Of a stretch of DNA of 7,911 nucleotides, positions 1 to 6,209 are shown one piece after another. The notes below the pieces were generated by a model. It did no database searches, was not told the origin of the DNA, and saw nothing but the letters and a program-made list of their open reading frames with translations. Within the stretch, counting starts at the first letter, position 1; each line of letters begins with the position of its first letter. Origin of the DNA: Anaerolineales bacterium (GTDB taxonomy: Bacteria; Chloroflexota; Anaerolineae; Anaerolineales; Villigracilaceae); assembly GCA_025966435.1 (NCBI GenBank), contig JAICRQ010000149.1, forward strand, positions 1-7,911, read 5' to 3'. Both the position numbers and the translations under genes were made by a program.

Positions 1-1
1 A

Positions 2-313
2 ACCGAGTTGGACAAATGGTTGAATGAAATGAGACGTGTCCTCCGCCGGGATGGCACGATCATTCTATTTGAGTCGCTGGGTACCGGAAATGAAGAGCCT
101 GTCCGGCTTGAGCATGTGGAATCCACATATCAATGGCTGGATGCCAATGGCTTTGCCAGTAAGTGGATTCGCACAGACTATAAATTTGAAGCACTCGACG
201 AAGCCCAAGAGTTGACTCGCTTTTTCTTCGGTGATGAGCTGGGCGACAAAGTGGAGCACAACCAATGGGTGACACTGCCCGAGTGTACCGGTGTGTGGTG
301 GCGAAGAGTGTAG
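2..313 (+). CDS. Class I SAM-dependent methyltransferase, C-terminal part (5' truncated by window)
   Basis: The reading frame is open from the first base of the window, so this is the 3' end of a longer gene; about 103 residues are visible. The stretch LNEMRRVLRRDGTIILFES matches the late-strand region of class I (Rossmann-like) methyltransferases, where the 'xxRVLKPGGxxxxxE' motif before strand 5 is very common. After it comes a family-specific C-terminal part ending in a Trp-rich tail (GVWWRRV). The SAM-binding glycine motif would lie upstream, outside the window. The substrate cannot be told from this fragment. The gene is convergent with the monooxygenase gene, with 78 bp between the two stop codons. 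An internal TTG at position 8 could be taken for a start, but the upstream codons continue the family motif, so it is most likely internal. Confidence 0.7.
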   Translation, partial: TELDKWLNEMRRVLRRDGTIILFESLGTGNEEPVRLEHVESTYQWLDANGFASKWIRTDYKFEALDEAQELTRFFFGDELGDKVEHNQWVTLPECTGVWWRRV

Positions 314-333
314 ATATTCGACAAAGGATTCTC

Positions 334-389
334 ACCACGGAGATCACGGAGTTCACAGAGTTTTAAAAAGTCTCTGTGTGCTCCGTGGT
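334..389. repeat. Inverted repeat made of 9-bp-spaced CACRGAG heptamers
   Basis: The left side carries three near-identical heptamers at 336 (CACGGAG), 345 (CACGGAG) and 354 (CACAGAG), each exactly 9 bp apart. The right side carries two inverted copies at 372 (CTCTGTG) and 381 (CTCCGTG), also 9 bp apart. ACCACGGAG (334-342) pairs perfectly with 381-389, and CACAGAG (354-360) pairs with 372-378 around an 11-base AT-rich loop; the middle heptamer is left bulged. It sits between two convergent stop codons. Similar CACGGAG strings are, from memory, a dispersed intergenic repeat in many environmental bacterial genomes. It may also act as a two-way transcript end, but no T-tract follows on either strand. 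Confidence 0.75.
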
Positions 390-391
390 AA

Positions 392-1927
392 TCAAGTGTC
401 CAACGGCAGAGTCTTGAGCGGTGCGGTTCGCTTTGCTCTGGCGCGTTCATATTCTTCGTAAATTCCCTTGTAATCGGATGCTTCATAGCGGCTGAACAAC
501 TCCGCAACCGGATTCGGCAATTTGCGATAGGGGGAAACTTCCAGTTCCTTGAGCAGAATATCGATGTATTGCTGGAAGCGCGTGCTGACCGCGCAGGAGC
601 GCGCGTTTTCAAACTTGATGTTCTTGCGCTTCCATTCACGGACCTGCGCGATGCTGCGCTCCATCTCCTCTGTGGAGGGAAGCTCGAGTTCGCCGCGTAG
701 ATAGGCGCACAGCCACTGCGTCCCGATCTCTACAGAGGGGACGTGCATGTAGCCGTGGTTGAATCCGGCGAACGCCAGGCGAGGGATGCGCGGGTGGAGC
801 ATGTGTCGGTACAACTGCGGTCCATCCGTTTCGCCTTCGAGACAGGCACGGTAGGGGTCAGGCAGGAATGGGAAGGTGGGAGTGAGATAGCCTGTTGACA
901 GAACGACTACATCACAGGGAATGACCAGCCCATTTTTCAGTTGAACCGAGTCGTGGGAAAAGCAGTCGATCTCGGAACGATAAGGCAGGATCTTCCCTTT
1001 TGCCACGAGTGGATAGTAATTCTCCGGTCCAAGCGCGCCGGAAGAGCGGAAGTCCATCAGAATCTTGTGCTCGGGGATGAGCGTTTTCAAGCGCTCCTGT
1101 GTCGCCTGGTCTTTCCCCTTACCCGTTCGTTTGAGCTGGAATAAAACAATGGTCTGAATGAGATCCCAGAAACTGGAAATGACAAAACCAAGTCGCTGAT
1201 GCAGGAAACGCTCCATGGCAGTGGGCTGTGCCCAACTGGTCATCATCACATTGCCAAACCGGGTGAATAGCGCGTATGTGAAATGAGCGCCGAGAATCCA
1301 TTCGGGGATCAGCCAGTTCGCGGCGCGGAACACATGATGGACCTGCGCGCTTCGTTCAGCCGCCAGAGTTGCCATGTCCAGCGCGCTCTTGCCGTAACCA
1401 ACCACGACCACGCGCTTGCCCTCGAACACATCCAGCGAGGTAATATCGCGCTCGGTGATGACGCTGCCTTTGAAATATTCCTGGTCCATAAACTTAGGGG
1501 TATTCTTGCCATCCGTGTATTGTCCGGCCGCGAGCAGGACGTAGGCAAACTGCTCTTCGTGAATCCCCTCCTTGTTCCTATACTGGAGCCGCCAACCGTT
1601 CGGTTCCTCTTTCATACCCAATACTTCGTGCTCGAGGCGGACATCCAGCCGGAGATGCTGAACGGCTTCTGTGAGGTAGCGCATCACCTGTTCCCCGGTG
1701 GGATGCAGATCTGGCTTGAACGACCAATCGAAATCCGAGAGGTGATACTGGGTGTAGATATTTTGCAAATGGACGTCGGGATAGGCTGTTGCCCACACGC
1801 CCCCGATCTTTTCATGTTTCTCAAACAGGACGGGGACAAATCCGTTTTTCTTAAGAACACTTGCCGCGGCTATGCCCGAAATCCCTGCACCGACGACAGC
1901 GATCCGTGAACCCTTCTCGATGACCAT
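392..1927 (-). CDS. Flavin-containing monooxygenase-like FAD/NAD(P)-dependent oxidoreductase
   Basis: This 511-residue protein has the two-dinucleotide-fold layout of class B flavoprotein monooxygenases (FMO/BVMO-like), which use FAD and NADPH to oxygenate N, S or carbonyl groups. The FAD-binding GxGxxG is GAGISG near residues 13-18, followed by the acidic end of strand 2 (LFEK) and GGVW around 42-45. The second Rossmann motif is GYGKSA near 177-182. The late FMO signature appears as LSTGY near 343-347. The usual fingerprint FxGxxxHxxxY/F is only partly kept: residues 152-158 read FKGSVIT, so the His position is Thr. A hydrophobic stretch around 210-265 may contact membrane. ATG at 1927 is chosen because a GAGGAG-type ribosome site lies 8 nt upstream (plus-strand 1936-1941). 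The length is normal for FMOs. The substrate is unknown. It is transcribed alone or as the last gene after the carrier, across a 334-bp gap. Confidence 0.85.
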   Translation of the reverse strand: MVIEKGSRIAVVGAGISGIAAASVLKKNGFVPVLFEKHEKIGGVWATAYPDVHLQNIYTQYHLSDFDWSFKPDLHPTGEQVMRYLTEAVQHLRLDVRLEHEVLGMKEEPNGWRLQYRNKEGIHEEQFAYVLLAAGQYTDGKNTPKFMDQEYFKGSVITERDITSLDVFEGKRVVVVGYGKSALDMATLAAERSAQVHHVFRAANWLIPEWILGAHFTYALFTRFGNVMMTSWAQPTAMERFLHQRLGFVISSFWDLIQTIVLFQLKRTGKGKDQATQERLKTLIPEHKILMDFRSSGALGPENYYPLVAKGKILPYRSEIDCFSHDSVQLKNGLVIPCDVVVLSTGYLTPTFPFLPDPYRACLEGETDGPQLYRHMLHPRIPRLAFAGFNHGYMHVPSVEIGTQWLCAYLRGELELPSTEEMERSIAQVREWKRKNIKFENARSCAVSTRFQQYIDILLKELEVSPYRKLPNPVAELFSRYEASDYKGIYEEYERARAKRTAPLKTLPLDT

Positions 1928-2069
1928 GTTGCATTCTCCTCTTCGATGTGAATTGAGTACCCACTCTAGACGCCGACATCTGCCTCTTTATGGGGAGCTA
2001 TTGTCCTGAATTGTATAGAGATTCCGACTTGATTGCATCCCTCTCGGGGAGTGTCTCTCCTCGTAGACA

Positions 2070-2103
2070 AATCAAGCATTCACATTTATGTGAATGCTTG
2101 ATT
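2070..2103. repeat. Perfect 34-bp palindrome (16-bp arms, TT centre)
   Basis: The left arm AATCAAGCATTCACAT (2070-2085) is the exact reverse complement of 2088-2103, with only TT between them. As RNA it would form a stem of about 15 bp with a 4-nt loop. It lies about 140 bp upstream of the monooxygenase start, on the promoter side. A further partial copy is scattered near that start: GCATTC at 1931-1936 and ATGTGAAT at 1946-1953 are both sub-strings of the palindrome, and CTTGATT recurs at 2028-2034. It could be an operator for a dimeric regulator or an RNA hairpin. No T-tract follows on the minus strand, and only a distant one on the plus strand. Confidence 0.8.
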
Positions 2104-2124
2104 CTGCTTTCGCTTTTTGTCTAA

Positions 2125-2159
2125 CAAAAAGAATGCCCATACCGCACTCTCCGGAAGGC
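2125..2159 (-). terminator. Possible intrinsic terminator of the SLC13 carrier gene
   Basis: Read on the minus strand, an imperfect hairpin (GCC and CCG of 2152-2159 paired with CGG and GGC of 2135-2144) is followed by ATTCTTTTTG (plus-strand 2125-2134). It is placed about 100 nt past the carrier stop codon. The stem has mismatches, so the call is weak. Confidence 0.3.
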
Positions 2160-2261
2160 AGCTGACTCAGACTCCTGAATATGCGGGCTGCTTCCGGAAG
2201 CGGTTCAACGCGGCTCGTACCAGCCCCACAAGCACAAGCCCCATTTGAGCGATCGCCTCGC

Positions 2262-4091
2262 CTAGCCCAACCAAAGGAGAGGCGCTATCAACGAAACGAG
2301 CACGGCGACGATGAGCGTCAGGGGAACGCCAACTTTCACGAAATCGCCAAACTGATAGCCGCCGGGTCCGTAGATCAATAAATTGCCATGATGCCCGATC
2401 GGAGTAAAGAAGGATGTGACAGCTGCCATCGCCACGGTGACTACAAATGGCTCCGGTGGAAGGTCCAGGCTAATTGCCAGCGCGATGGCGATTGGTCCGA
2501 ACAGCGCCGTCGTTCCGGCGTCTGACATGACCTGTGTGACTATTCCGGTGACAATGAAGAGTGCCAGCAGGATCCAATGGATGCCCCACCCGGAGACCAA
2601 CCCTTGCAGCCAGCCCGCCAGCAGATCTGCTGTGCCGGTCTCCTGCATTGCCAGCCCAAGTGGGATGGCGCCGGCAATAAAGATATAGATACGGGCATCA
2701 ATGGATTGGTACGCCTGCTGGCTGGAAATACATCCGCTGAGGATCATCACGAGAGCCCCAGCCAGAAACACGATCTCGACCGGGGCAATATTCAGTGCCG
2801 CAATGGCAACCGCAATCAACATGATGATCCCTGCCAGCCGTGCCTTGTGCAGGGGTTTCGGTTCTCCTCGGAAGGGAACCAGCATCAGGAAGGATTGATC
2901 TTCCGAGATACGTTGCAGCGAGTCCGAGTCGCCCGTGAGGACGAGGACATCGCCTTCGCGCAGCCTCACACGCGAGAGTTCCGTCCGCAGCCAGCCCTTC
3001 CGCCTCCAGACGCCGACGACCAGGACGCCATAATTTTCAAGGAAGTCGATCTTCCCGATGGTCCTGCCGATGAGCTCTGAACGCGGGGCTACCACAGACT
3101 GGACGAGACGAGTCGACAGGTCTTCCTTGTGGTTTTCGGCCTCTGCAGACATGGGAAACGCTTCCTTGTATTTCTCGAGGGGCTGGATCGCCATTCCTGG
3201 CTCCTTCTCGATTGTCGCGATCCGGTCTGGGCTAGTGCGGATAACAAGCACATCGCCAGCCTGGGTCTTTTTGGTGCCATACGGCCGGTTACGGGGACGA
3301 CCGTTCCGGAACCATGCCGATACTTTGAAATCGACTGGTTGCTGTTCCTCGATCTCACGGATCGTTTTGCCGATCAGGGTTGAATCGGGCAGCAGGACCA
3401 ATTCGGTGTAGTATCCCTCCAGGCGGAAGTGATCGACAGCGTCCTCGCCCTTACGATCCGGCAGGAGGAACCTGCCGACCAGCAGAAAAAAAACGGTTCC
3501 GGCTGCCGAAATGACCAGGCCGATCGGCGCGATGGAAAAGATTCCCAGCGGCGCCTGTCCTGTCTGTCGAAGCAATCCATTCGCCACCAGAAACGCTGGT
3601 GCGCCGATTATTGCAATGGCTGTACCCAGCGATGCGGCAAACGCCATCGGGACCAGAAGTTTTGACGGCGCGATTTGATTCTCGCGGGCGATGTTCAAGA
3701 TGATTGGGAGCATGATAGCCGTCAGTGCCACATGACCCACAAAGGCAGAAAGCAGCGCCACGGAGGGCATAACGACCAGAATGATCTGCCAATAGCTACT
3801 GCCTGCCAGGCGCTTGATCCCATTGCCAAGCCGTTCCGACAGGCCGGTGTGGAACAGTGCCCCACTCAGGACAAACATGGAAGCCAGGATGATCGCCGGT
3901 TCACTGCTGAAGCCGGAGAGGGCGCCGTCAGCATCCAATACCCCCGAAAGCCCGAGCGCTGCGATGATCAGGAGTGCCGTCAGGTCGATGCGGATCCATT
4001 CCGTGAATAATAGCAGGGCAGCGCCTGCCAGGATAATAAAGAGATAGATTTGATTCGCCTCAATCCCATTAACCATTTCGGATTTTCCCAT
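2262..4091 (-). CDS. SLC13 (DASS)-family membrane carrier with two central RCK_C (TrkA-C) domains
   Basis: The 609-residue protein has the layout of bacterial SLC13-like carriers of the TrkA-C type: an N-terminal membrane half (about residues 14-210), two cytosolic RCK_C domains (about 223-300 and 325-405, each opening with an 'LIGKTI..I' or 'LIGRTIGKI' motif and ending in GDVLVI or GDVLVL), then a second membrane half (about 416-608). The stretch FFTPIGHHGNLLIYGPGGYQFGDF (561-584, broken here: FFTPIGHHGN then LLIYGPGGYQFGDF) is typical of the family's last repeat. Relatives move dicarboxylates, sulfate or other anions, usually with Na+; the substrate here is open. The hairpin-tip motifs that usually contain Asn read GHV (119-121) and MSDAG (522-526). 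The ATG at 4091 has a poor ribosome site covered by a palindrome; the ATG five codons on (4076) is an alternative with GGAAAA upstream. The Nudix gene ends 85 bp upstream on the same strand. Confidence 0.88.
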   Translation of the reverse strand: MGKSEMVNGIEANQIYLFIILAGAALLLFTEWIRIDLTALLIIAALGLSGVLDADGALSGFSSEPAIILASMFVLSGALFHTGLSERLGNGIKRLAGSSYWQIILVVMPSVALLSAFVGHVALTAIMLPIILNIARENQIAPSKLLVPMAFAASLGTAIAIIGAPAFLVANGLLRQTGQAPLGIFSIAPIGLVISAAGTVFFLLVGRFLLPDRKGEDAVDHFRLEGYYTELVLLPDSTLIGKTIREIEEQQPVDFKVSAWFRNGRPRNRPYGTKKTQAGDVLVIRTSPDRIATIEKEPGMAIQPLEKYKEAFPMSAEAENHKEDLSTRLVQSVVAPRSELIGRTIGKIDFLENYGVLVVGVWRRKGWLRTELSRVRLREGDVLVLTGDSDSLQRISEDQSFLMLVPFRGEPKPLHKARLAGIIMLIAVAIAALNIAPVEIVFLAGALVMILSGCISSQQAYQSIDARIYIFIAGAIPLGLAMQETGTADLLAGWLQGLVSGWGIHWILLALFIVTGIVTQVMSDAGTTALFGPIAIALAISLDLPPEPFVVTVAMAAVTSFFTPIGHHGNLLIYGPGGYQFGDFVKVGVPLTLIVAVLVSLIAPLLWLG

Positions 4092-4105
4092 TCTTAAGCT
4101 TAAGA
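4092..4105. repeat. 14-bp perfect palindrome abutting the carrier start codon
   Basis: TCTTAAGCTTAAGA is self-complementary and ends at the base just before the ATG of the SLC13 carrier gene on the minus strand, so it occupies exactly the place of the ribosome-binding site. A further GCTTAAG lies at 4140-4146. It could be an operator-like half-site pair, or simply AT-rich chance; alternatively it hints that the real start is the internal ATG at 4076. Confidence 0.5.
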
Positions 4106-4176
4106 TGTACGAACTTCTGAGCGGCGAAGAAAGAGCAACGCTTAAGTAGAACGATTCCCACTTTCGAGCGTGACGG

Positions 4177-4641
4177 CTATTTTATCAGTGCTTGAGGGTA
4201 CCTTTCAAGTGTATCGAGGATTCGTTCCCGGTGGCGGCCGAACATTTCCAATCCTTCCATTTCTTCCAGAGTGAAATAACCGAACTTTATTGTTTCCTTA
4301 CTAAGCATTAGGCTGCCCTCGAGCACTTCAGCCTCGAAATGCAGCGCCACGATTTGCGCTTTGTTGCCATCAGGATAAACGACCAATTGGTCTGTATGGC
4401 TGTATATACCTACCAATCGTTTTACCCGGATGGTCAAACCGGTCTCCTCTAACACTTCCCTTTGGCATGCCTCCGCGACAGACTCACCCGATTCCATGCC
4501 GCCACCTGGCAGGCACCATTGCTCGTTATCGGCGCGGCGCGTAAGAAAGATCCGTCGCTGCTCATCGAAGATGGCAGCAGAACATCCCAGCCGCAGTTCC
4601 CCCTGCCTGCTGATCCGTTCGCCATAAAGAACTTTTGTCAT
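4177..4641 (-). CDS. Nudix hydrolase
   Basis: This 154-residue protein is a complete single-domain Nudix (MutT-like) hydrolase, which cleaves nucleoside diphosphates linked to another group, using Mg2+ or Mn2+. The Nudix box GX5EX7REUXEEXGU is perfect at residues 47-69: G47, E53, R61-E62, E65-E66 and G68 are all present. It is preceded by WCLPGGG (42-48), the usual entry to the box. The N-terminal strand LGCSAAIFDEQRRIFLTRR fits the family fold. The substrate (ADP-ribose, NADH, oxidised dNTPs or other) cannot be read from this. The ATG at 4641 has AGGA 8 nt upstream (plus-strand 4650-4653), and a plausible promoter lies in the 67-bp gap to the divergent sigma factor gene. It precedes the carrier gene by 85 bp on the same strand and may be cotranscribed with it. 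Confidence 0.92.
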   Translation of the reverse strand: MTKVLYGERISRQGELRLGCSAAIFDEQRRIFLTRRADNEQWCLPGGGMESGESVAEACQREVLEETGLTIRVKRLVGIYSHTDQLVVYPDGNKAQIVALHFEAEVLEGSLMLSKETIKFGYFTLEEMEGLEMFGRHRERILDTLERYPQALIK

Positions 4642-4673
4642 TTTGATTTTCCTTTGTTTAATGGGATGTAGAA

Positions 4674-4701
4674 ATTATCAAGAGAAGCGGTAAAATTGCA
4701 A
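4674..4701 (-). promoter_or_regulatory. Probable sigma70-type promoter for the Nudix gene
   Basis: On the minus strand, TTGCAA (plus-strand 4696-4701) and GATAAT (4674-4679) are separated by 16 bp, near the -35 (TTGACA) and -10 (TATAAT) consensus. They lie about 33-60 bp upstream of the Nudix start. They fall inside the divergent gap shared with the ECF sigma factor gene, so both directions may affect each other. Confidence 0.45.
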
Positions 4702-4708
4702 TAGTCCA

Positions 4709-5335
4709 ATGGCTCAAATCAAAAATGCAAGTGACGCCTTCGTGCGTAGTAATAATGAGAAGGCTTTGTCCGATGTGCCGGACGAATCTCTTGTCGCCCA
4801 GGTGGCTCGAGGGAATTCCGCGGCGCTGGAAGTGCTTTACGATCGCTACGCTTCCAGGGTGCTGGGTATTTCGTTGAAGATCCTTGGCGAACAGGCGCTT
4901 GCAGAGGATATTCTACAGGAGACCTTTTGGCGCGTCTGGCAGAGCGCGGCTACCTTTCAGCCTCAGCTAGGCCCGTTTACTGGCTGGCTCTTCCGGATCG
5001 CTCGCAATCTTGCGATCGATGCCTATCGGCGGCGGAATGTGCGTCCGCAAGCGTTCATGGGTGCCAATGGCGTCGATCCCATTCTGGATGCAACGCCCGA
5101 TCCTGATATGAATGTCGCGGAACAGGCGCAGTTGATTCTCCAGAGTCAGCGAGTGCGCAAAGCGCTGGGCTTGCTGCCCGGGGTGCAGCGCCAGGTGATT
5201 GAAATGGCTTATTTTTACGGCATGACGCGGCAGGAGATCGCCCAAGCGACCGGGGAGGCGCTTGGCACCATCCACACCCGCGCCCGTCTGGCGTTACAGA
5301 AACTGCGTGAAGAATTAAGTGGAGAAGATTTCTAG
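4709..5335 (+). CDS. ECF-type RNA polymerase sigma factor (SigK-like)
   Basis: This 208-residue protein has only sigma regions 2 and 4, the mark of extracytoplasmic-function sigma factors. Region 2 spans about 44-110 (LYDRYASRVLGISLKILG, then AEDILQETFWRVWQ, then FTGWLFRIARNLAIDAYRRR). Region 4 spans about 150-201 (LLPGVQRQVIEMAYFYGMTRQEIA, then GTIHTRARLALQKLREEL) with its helix-turn-helix near 172-195. An acidic, Pro-rich linker (120-140) joins them. The next gene, 24 bp downstream, is an RskA-type anti-sigma factor, which places the pair with SigK-like sigma factors. The ATG at 4709 has no good Shine-Dalgarno sequence. A TAAAAT box at 4691-4696 could be a -10 giving a very short leader, so a near-leaderless transcript is possible. 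Its natural targets would include its own operon and perhaps the DUF4331 unit (inference). Confidence 0.93.
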   Translation: MAQIKNASDAFVRSNNEKALSDVPDESLVAQVARGNSAALEVLYDRYASRVLGISLKILGEQALAEDILQETFWRVWQSAATFQPQLGPFTGWLFRIARNLAIDAYRRRNVRPQAFMGANGVDPILDATPDPDMNVAEQAQLILQSQRVRKALGLLPGVQRQVIEMAYFYGMTRQEIAQATGEALGTIHTRARLALQKLREELSGEDF

Positions 5336-5359
5336 GAACAAGAATCGAAAAGGATAAAA

Positions 5360-6148
5360 GTGGACTCGCACATCGAAGAATTATTGCCGTTTTATACGCT
5401 TGATGCATTGACTAATGAAGAGCGCGAGCTCGTCGAAGGATATTTGGCTGAGCATCCTGAAGCGCGTGCCCGGGTACAGGAGTTACAGTCCGGGGCTTCA
5501 GCTTTGCCTTATGCGGTCTCACCCGTTGAGCCGCCTGGTCAGGTCAAGGATGCATTGATAAGGCGCGTCACGGCAGATGCGCAGGCACGGCAGCGTACGG
5601 AGGCACGTGTCCCTACTAAGCCTTCTCGAGGCGGGCTGTGGTTGGAAGATCTTTTCCGCGTTCTGAGCCTGGGCGCCGCAACTGTGGCAATCCTCTGGGC
5701 GTTCGCGCTGAACGGGCAGATTGCCCGGCTCCAGGAGCAGGTCGCTTCATTGAACGATCAAGTTACGGCACAATCCGAATCGCTGGATGAGCTGATTCGA
5801 AACCTCCCGCAAACGGGCGAATCGGATATCATTTCCGTTTCCTTGAAAAGCACAGAAACGCAGCCTCGTGCGCTGGGGCAGTTAATCGCCGACCCGAACG
5901 ATCAGTCTGCGATGCTGGTGATCTCAGGCTTGCCGCCGCTTGAGCCCGGTCAGACCTACCAGGTCTGGCTCATTGGAAATGCGCCGGTCAGTGCAGGTTT
6001 GTTGACCGTCGATGAAAACGGGCAAAGCGTGTTGATCATCACCTCGGAGGAAGCGATCGGTTCCTTCAATTCCGTAGGAATCTCCATCGAACCGGAAGGC
6101 GGCAGCATGGAGCCTACGGGTGAGATCGTTGTCTTGAGCGAACTGTAA
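5360..6148 (+). CDS. RskA-type transmembrane anti-sigma factor
   Basis: This 262-residue single-pass membrane protein should hold the upstream sigma factor inactive. The N-terminal anti-sigma domain (about 3-50, HIEELLPFYTLDALTNEERELVEGYLAEHPE) has the RskA-type layout. There is no cysteine in the whole protein, so it is not a zinc-binding, redox-sensing (HxxxCxxC) anti-sigma factor. One membrane helix lies near 101-118 (VLSLGAATVAILWAFALN), followed by a coiled coil (about 119-149, QIARLQEQVASLNDQV onward). The outer C-terminal RskA domain (about 165-262) contains GLPPLEPGQTYQVWLI and ends in GEIVVLSEL. The start is GTG at 5360, supported by AAGGA 5 nt upstream (5350-5354). In known RskA proteins the sigma factor is released by stepwise proteolysis in and near the membrane; that this happens here is inference. 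The gene ends just before a strong terminator. Confidence 0.92.
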   Translation: MDSHIEELLPFYTLDALTNEERELVEGYLAEHPEARARVQELQSGASALPYAVSPVEPPGQVKDALIRRVTADAQARQRTEARVPTKPSRGGLWLEDLFRVLSLGAATVAILWAFALNGQIARLQEQVASLNDQVTAQSESLDELIRNLPQTGESDIISVSLKSTETQPRALGQLIADPNDQSAMLVISGLPPLEPGQTYQVWLIGNAPVSAGLLTVDENGQSVLIITSEEAIGSFNSVGISIEPEGGSMEPTGEIVVLSEL

Positions 6149-6167
6149 ATTATCCTGCCTGGAATTC

Positions 6168-6209
6168 AAAAGAGTGTTGAGACCACAGTCTCAACACTCT
6201 TTTTGTTTT
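6168..6209 (+). terminator. Strong intrinsic terminator of the sigma/anti-sigma operon
   Basis: AGAGTGTTGAGAC (6171-6183) pairs perfectly with 6188-6200 around a CACA loop. Flanking A and T runs extend the stem to 16 bp, and TTTTTGTTTT follows. It starts 20 bp after the anti-sigma stop codon, so the DUF4331 gene downstream should need its own promoter. Confidence 0.93.

Larger units (their letters stand above)
1928..2261. other. 334-bp palindrome-rich intergenic region
   Basis: No convincing gene lies here. Going from left to right it holds the ribosome site of the monooxygenase gene (1936-1941), a TATACAAT-like string on the minus strand (2010-2017) without a recognisable -35, the perfect 34-bp palindrome at 2070-2103, and an 8-bp AT-rich hairpin CTTTTTGT/ACAAAAAG with a 3-nt loop (2113-2131). 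Further right are an imperfect GC hairpin with T-tract on the minus strand (2125-2159) and a 12-bp perfect palindrome GCTTCCGGAAGC (2190-2201). TCCGGAAG occurs twice (2150-2157 and 2193-2200). It must contain both the 3' end of the carrier transcript and the promoter of the monooxygenase gene, if the latter is transcribed separately. Confidence 0.6.

Noticed and set aside
334..389. CRISPR array or intrinsic terminator
   Set aside because: The repeat units are 7 bp with 2-bp gaps, far too short for CRISPR, and neither strand has a T-tract after the stem.
178..639. 153-codon minus-strand frame spanning the methyltransferase and monooxygenase ends
   Set aside because: It crosses two supported genes and the repeat between them, with Arg/Ser-rich low-complexity translation typical of a wrong frame.
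1283..1909. 208-codon open frame on the + strand opposite the monooxygenase gene
   Set aside because: It lies wholly antisense to a gene with clear FAD-binding and FMO motifs, has no recognisable domain, and reads like a complement-strand shadow.
2079..2094. CRP/FNR-like site inside the 34-bp palindrome
   Set aside because: The inner arms read TCACA...TGTGA, the reverse arrangement of TGTGA-N6-TCACA, and the outer TTGAT/ATCAA halves have the wrong spacing and orientation for FNR.
2249..2256. GCGATCGC, the cyanobacterial HIP1 octamer
   Set aside because: It occurs only once that I can see; HIP1-type genomes would show several in 8 kb.
2577..3080. 167-codon + strand frame inside the carrier gene
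   Set aside because: It is antisense to the RCK_C domains and second membrane half; its translation is polar and without any known motif.
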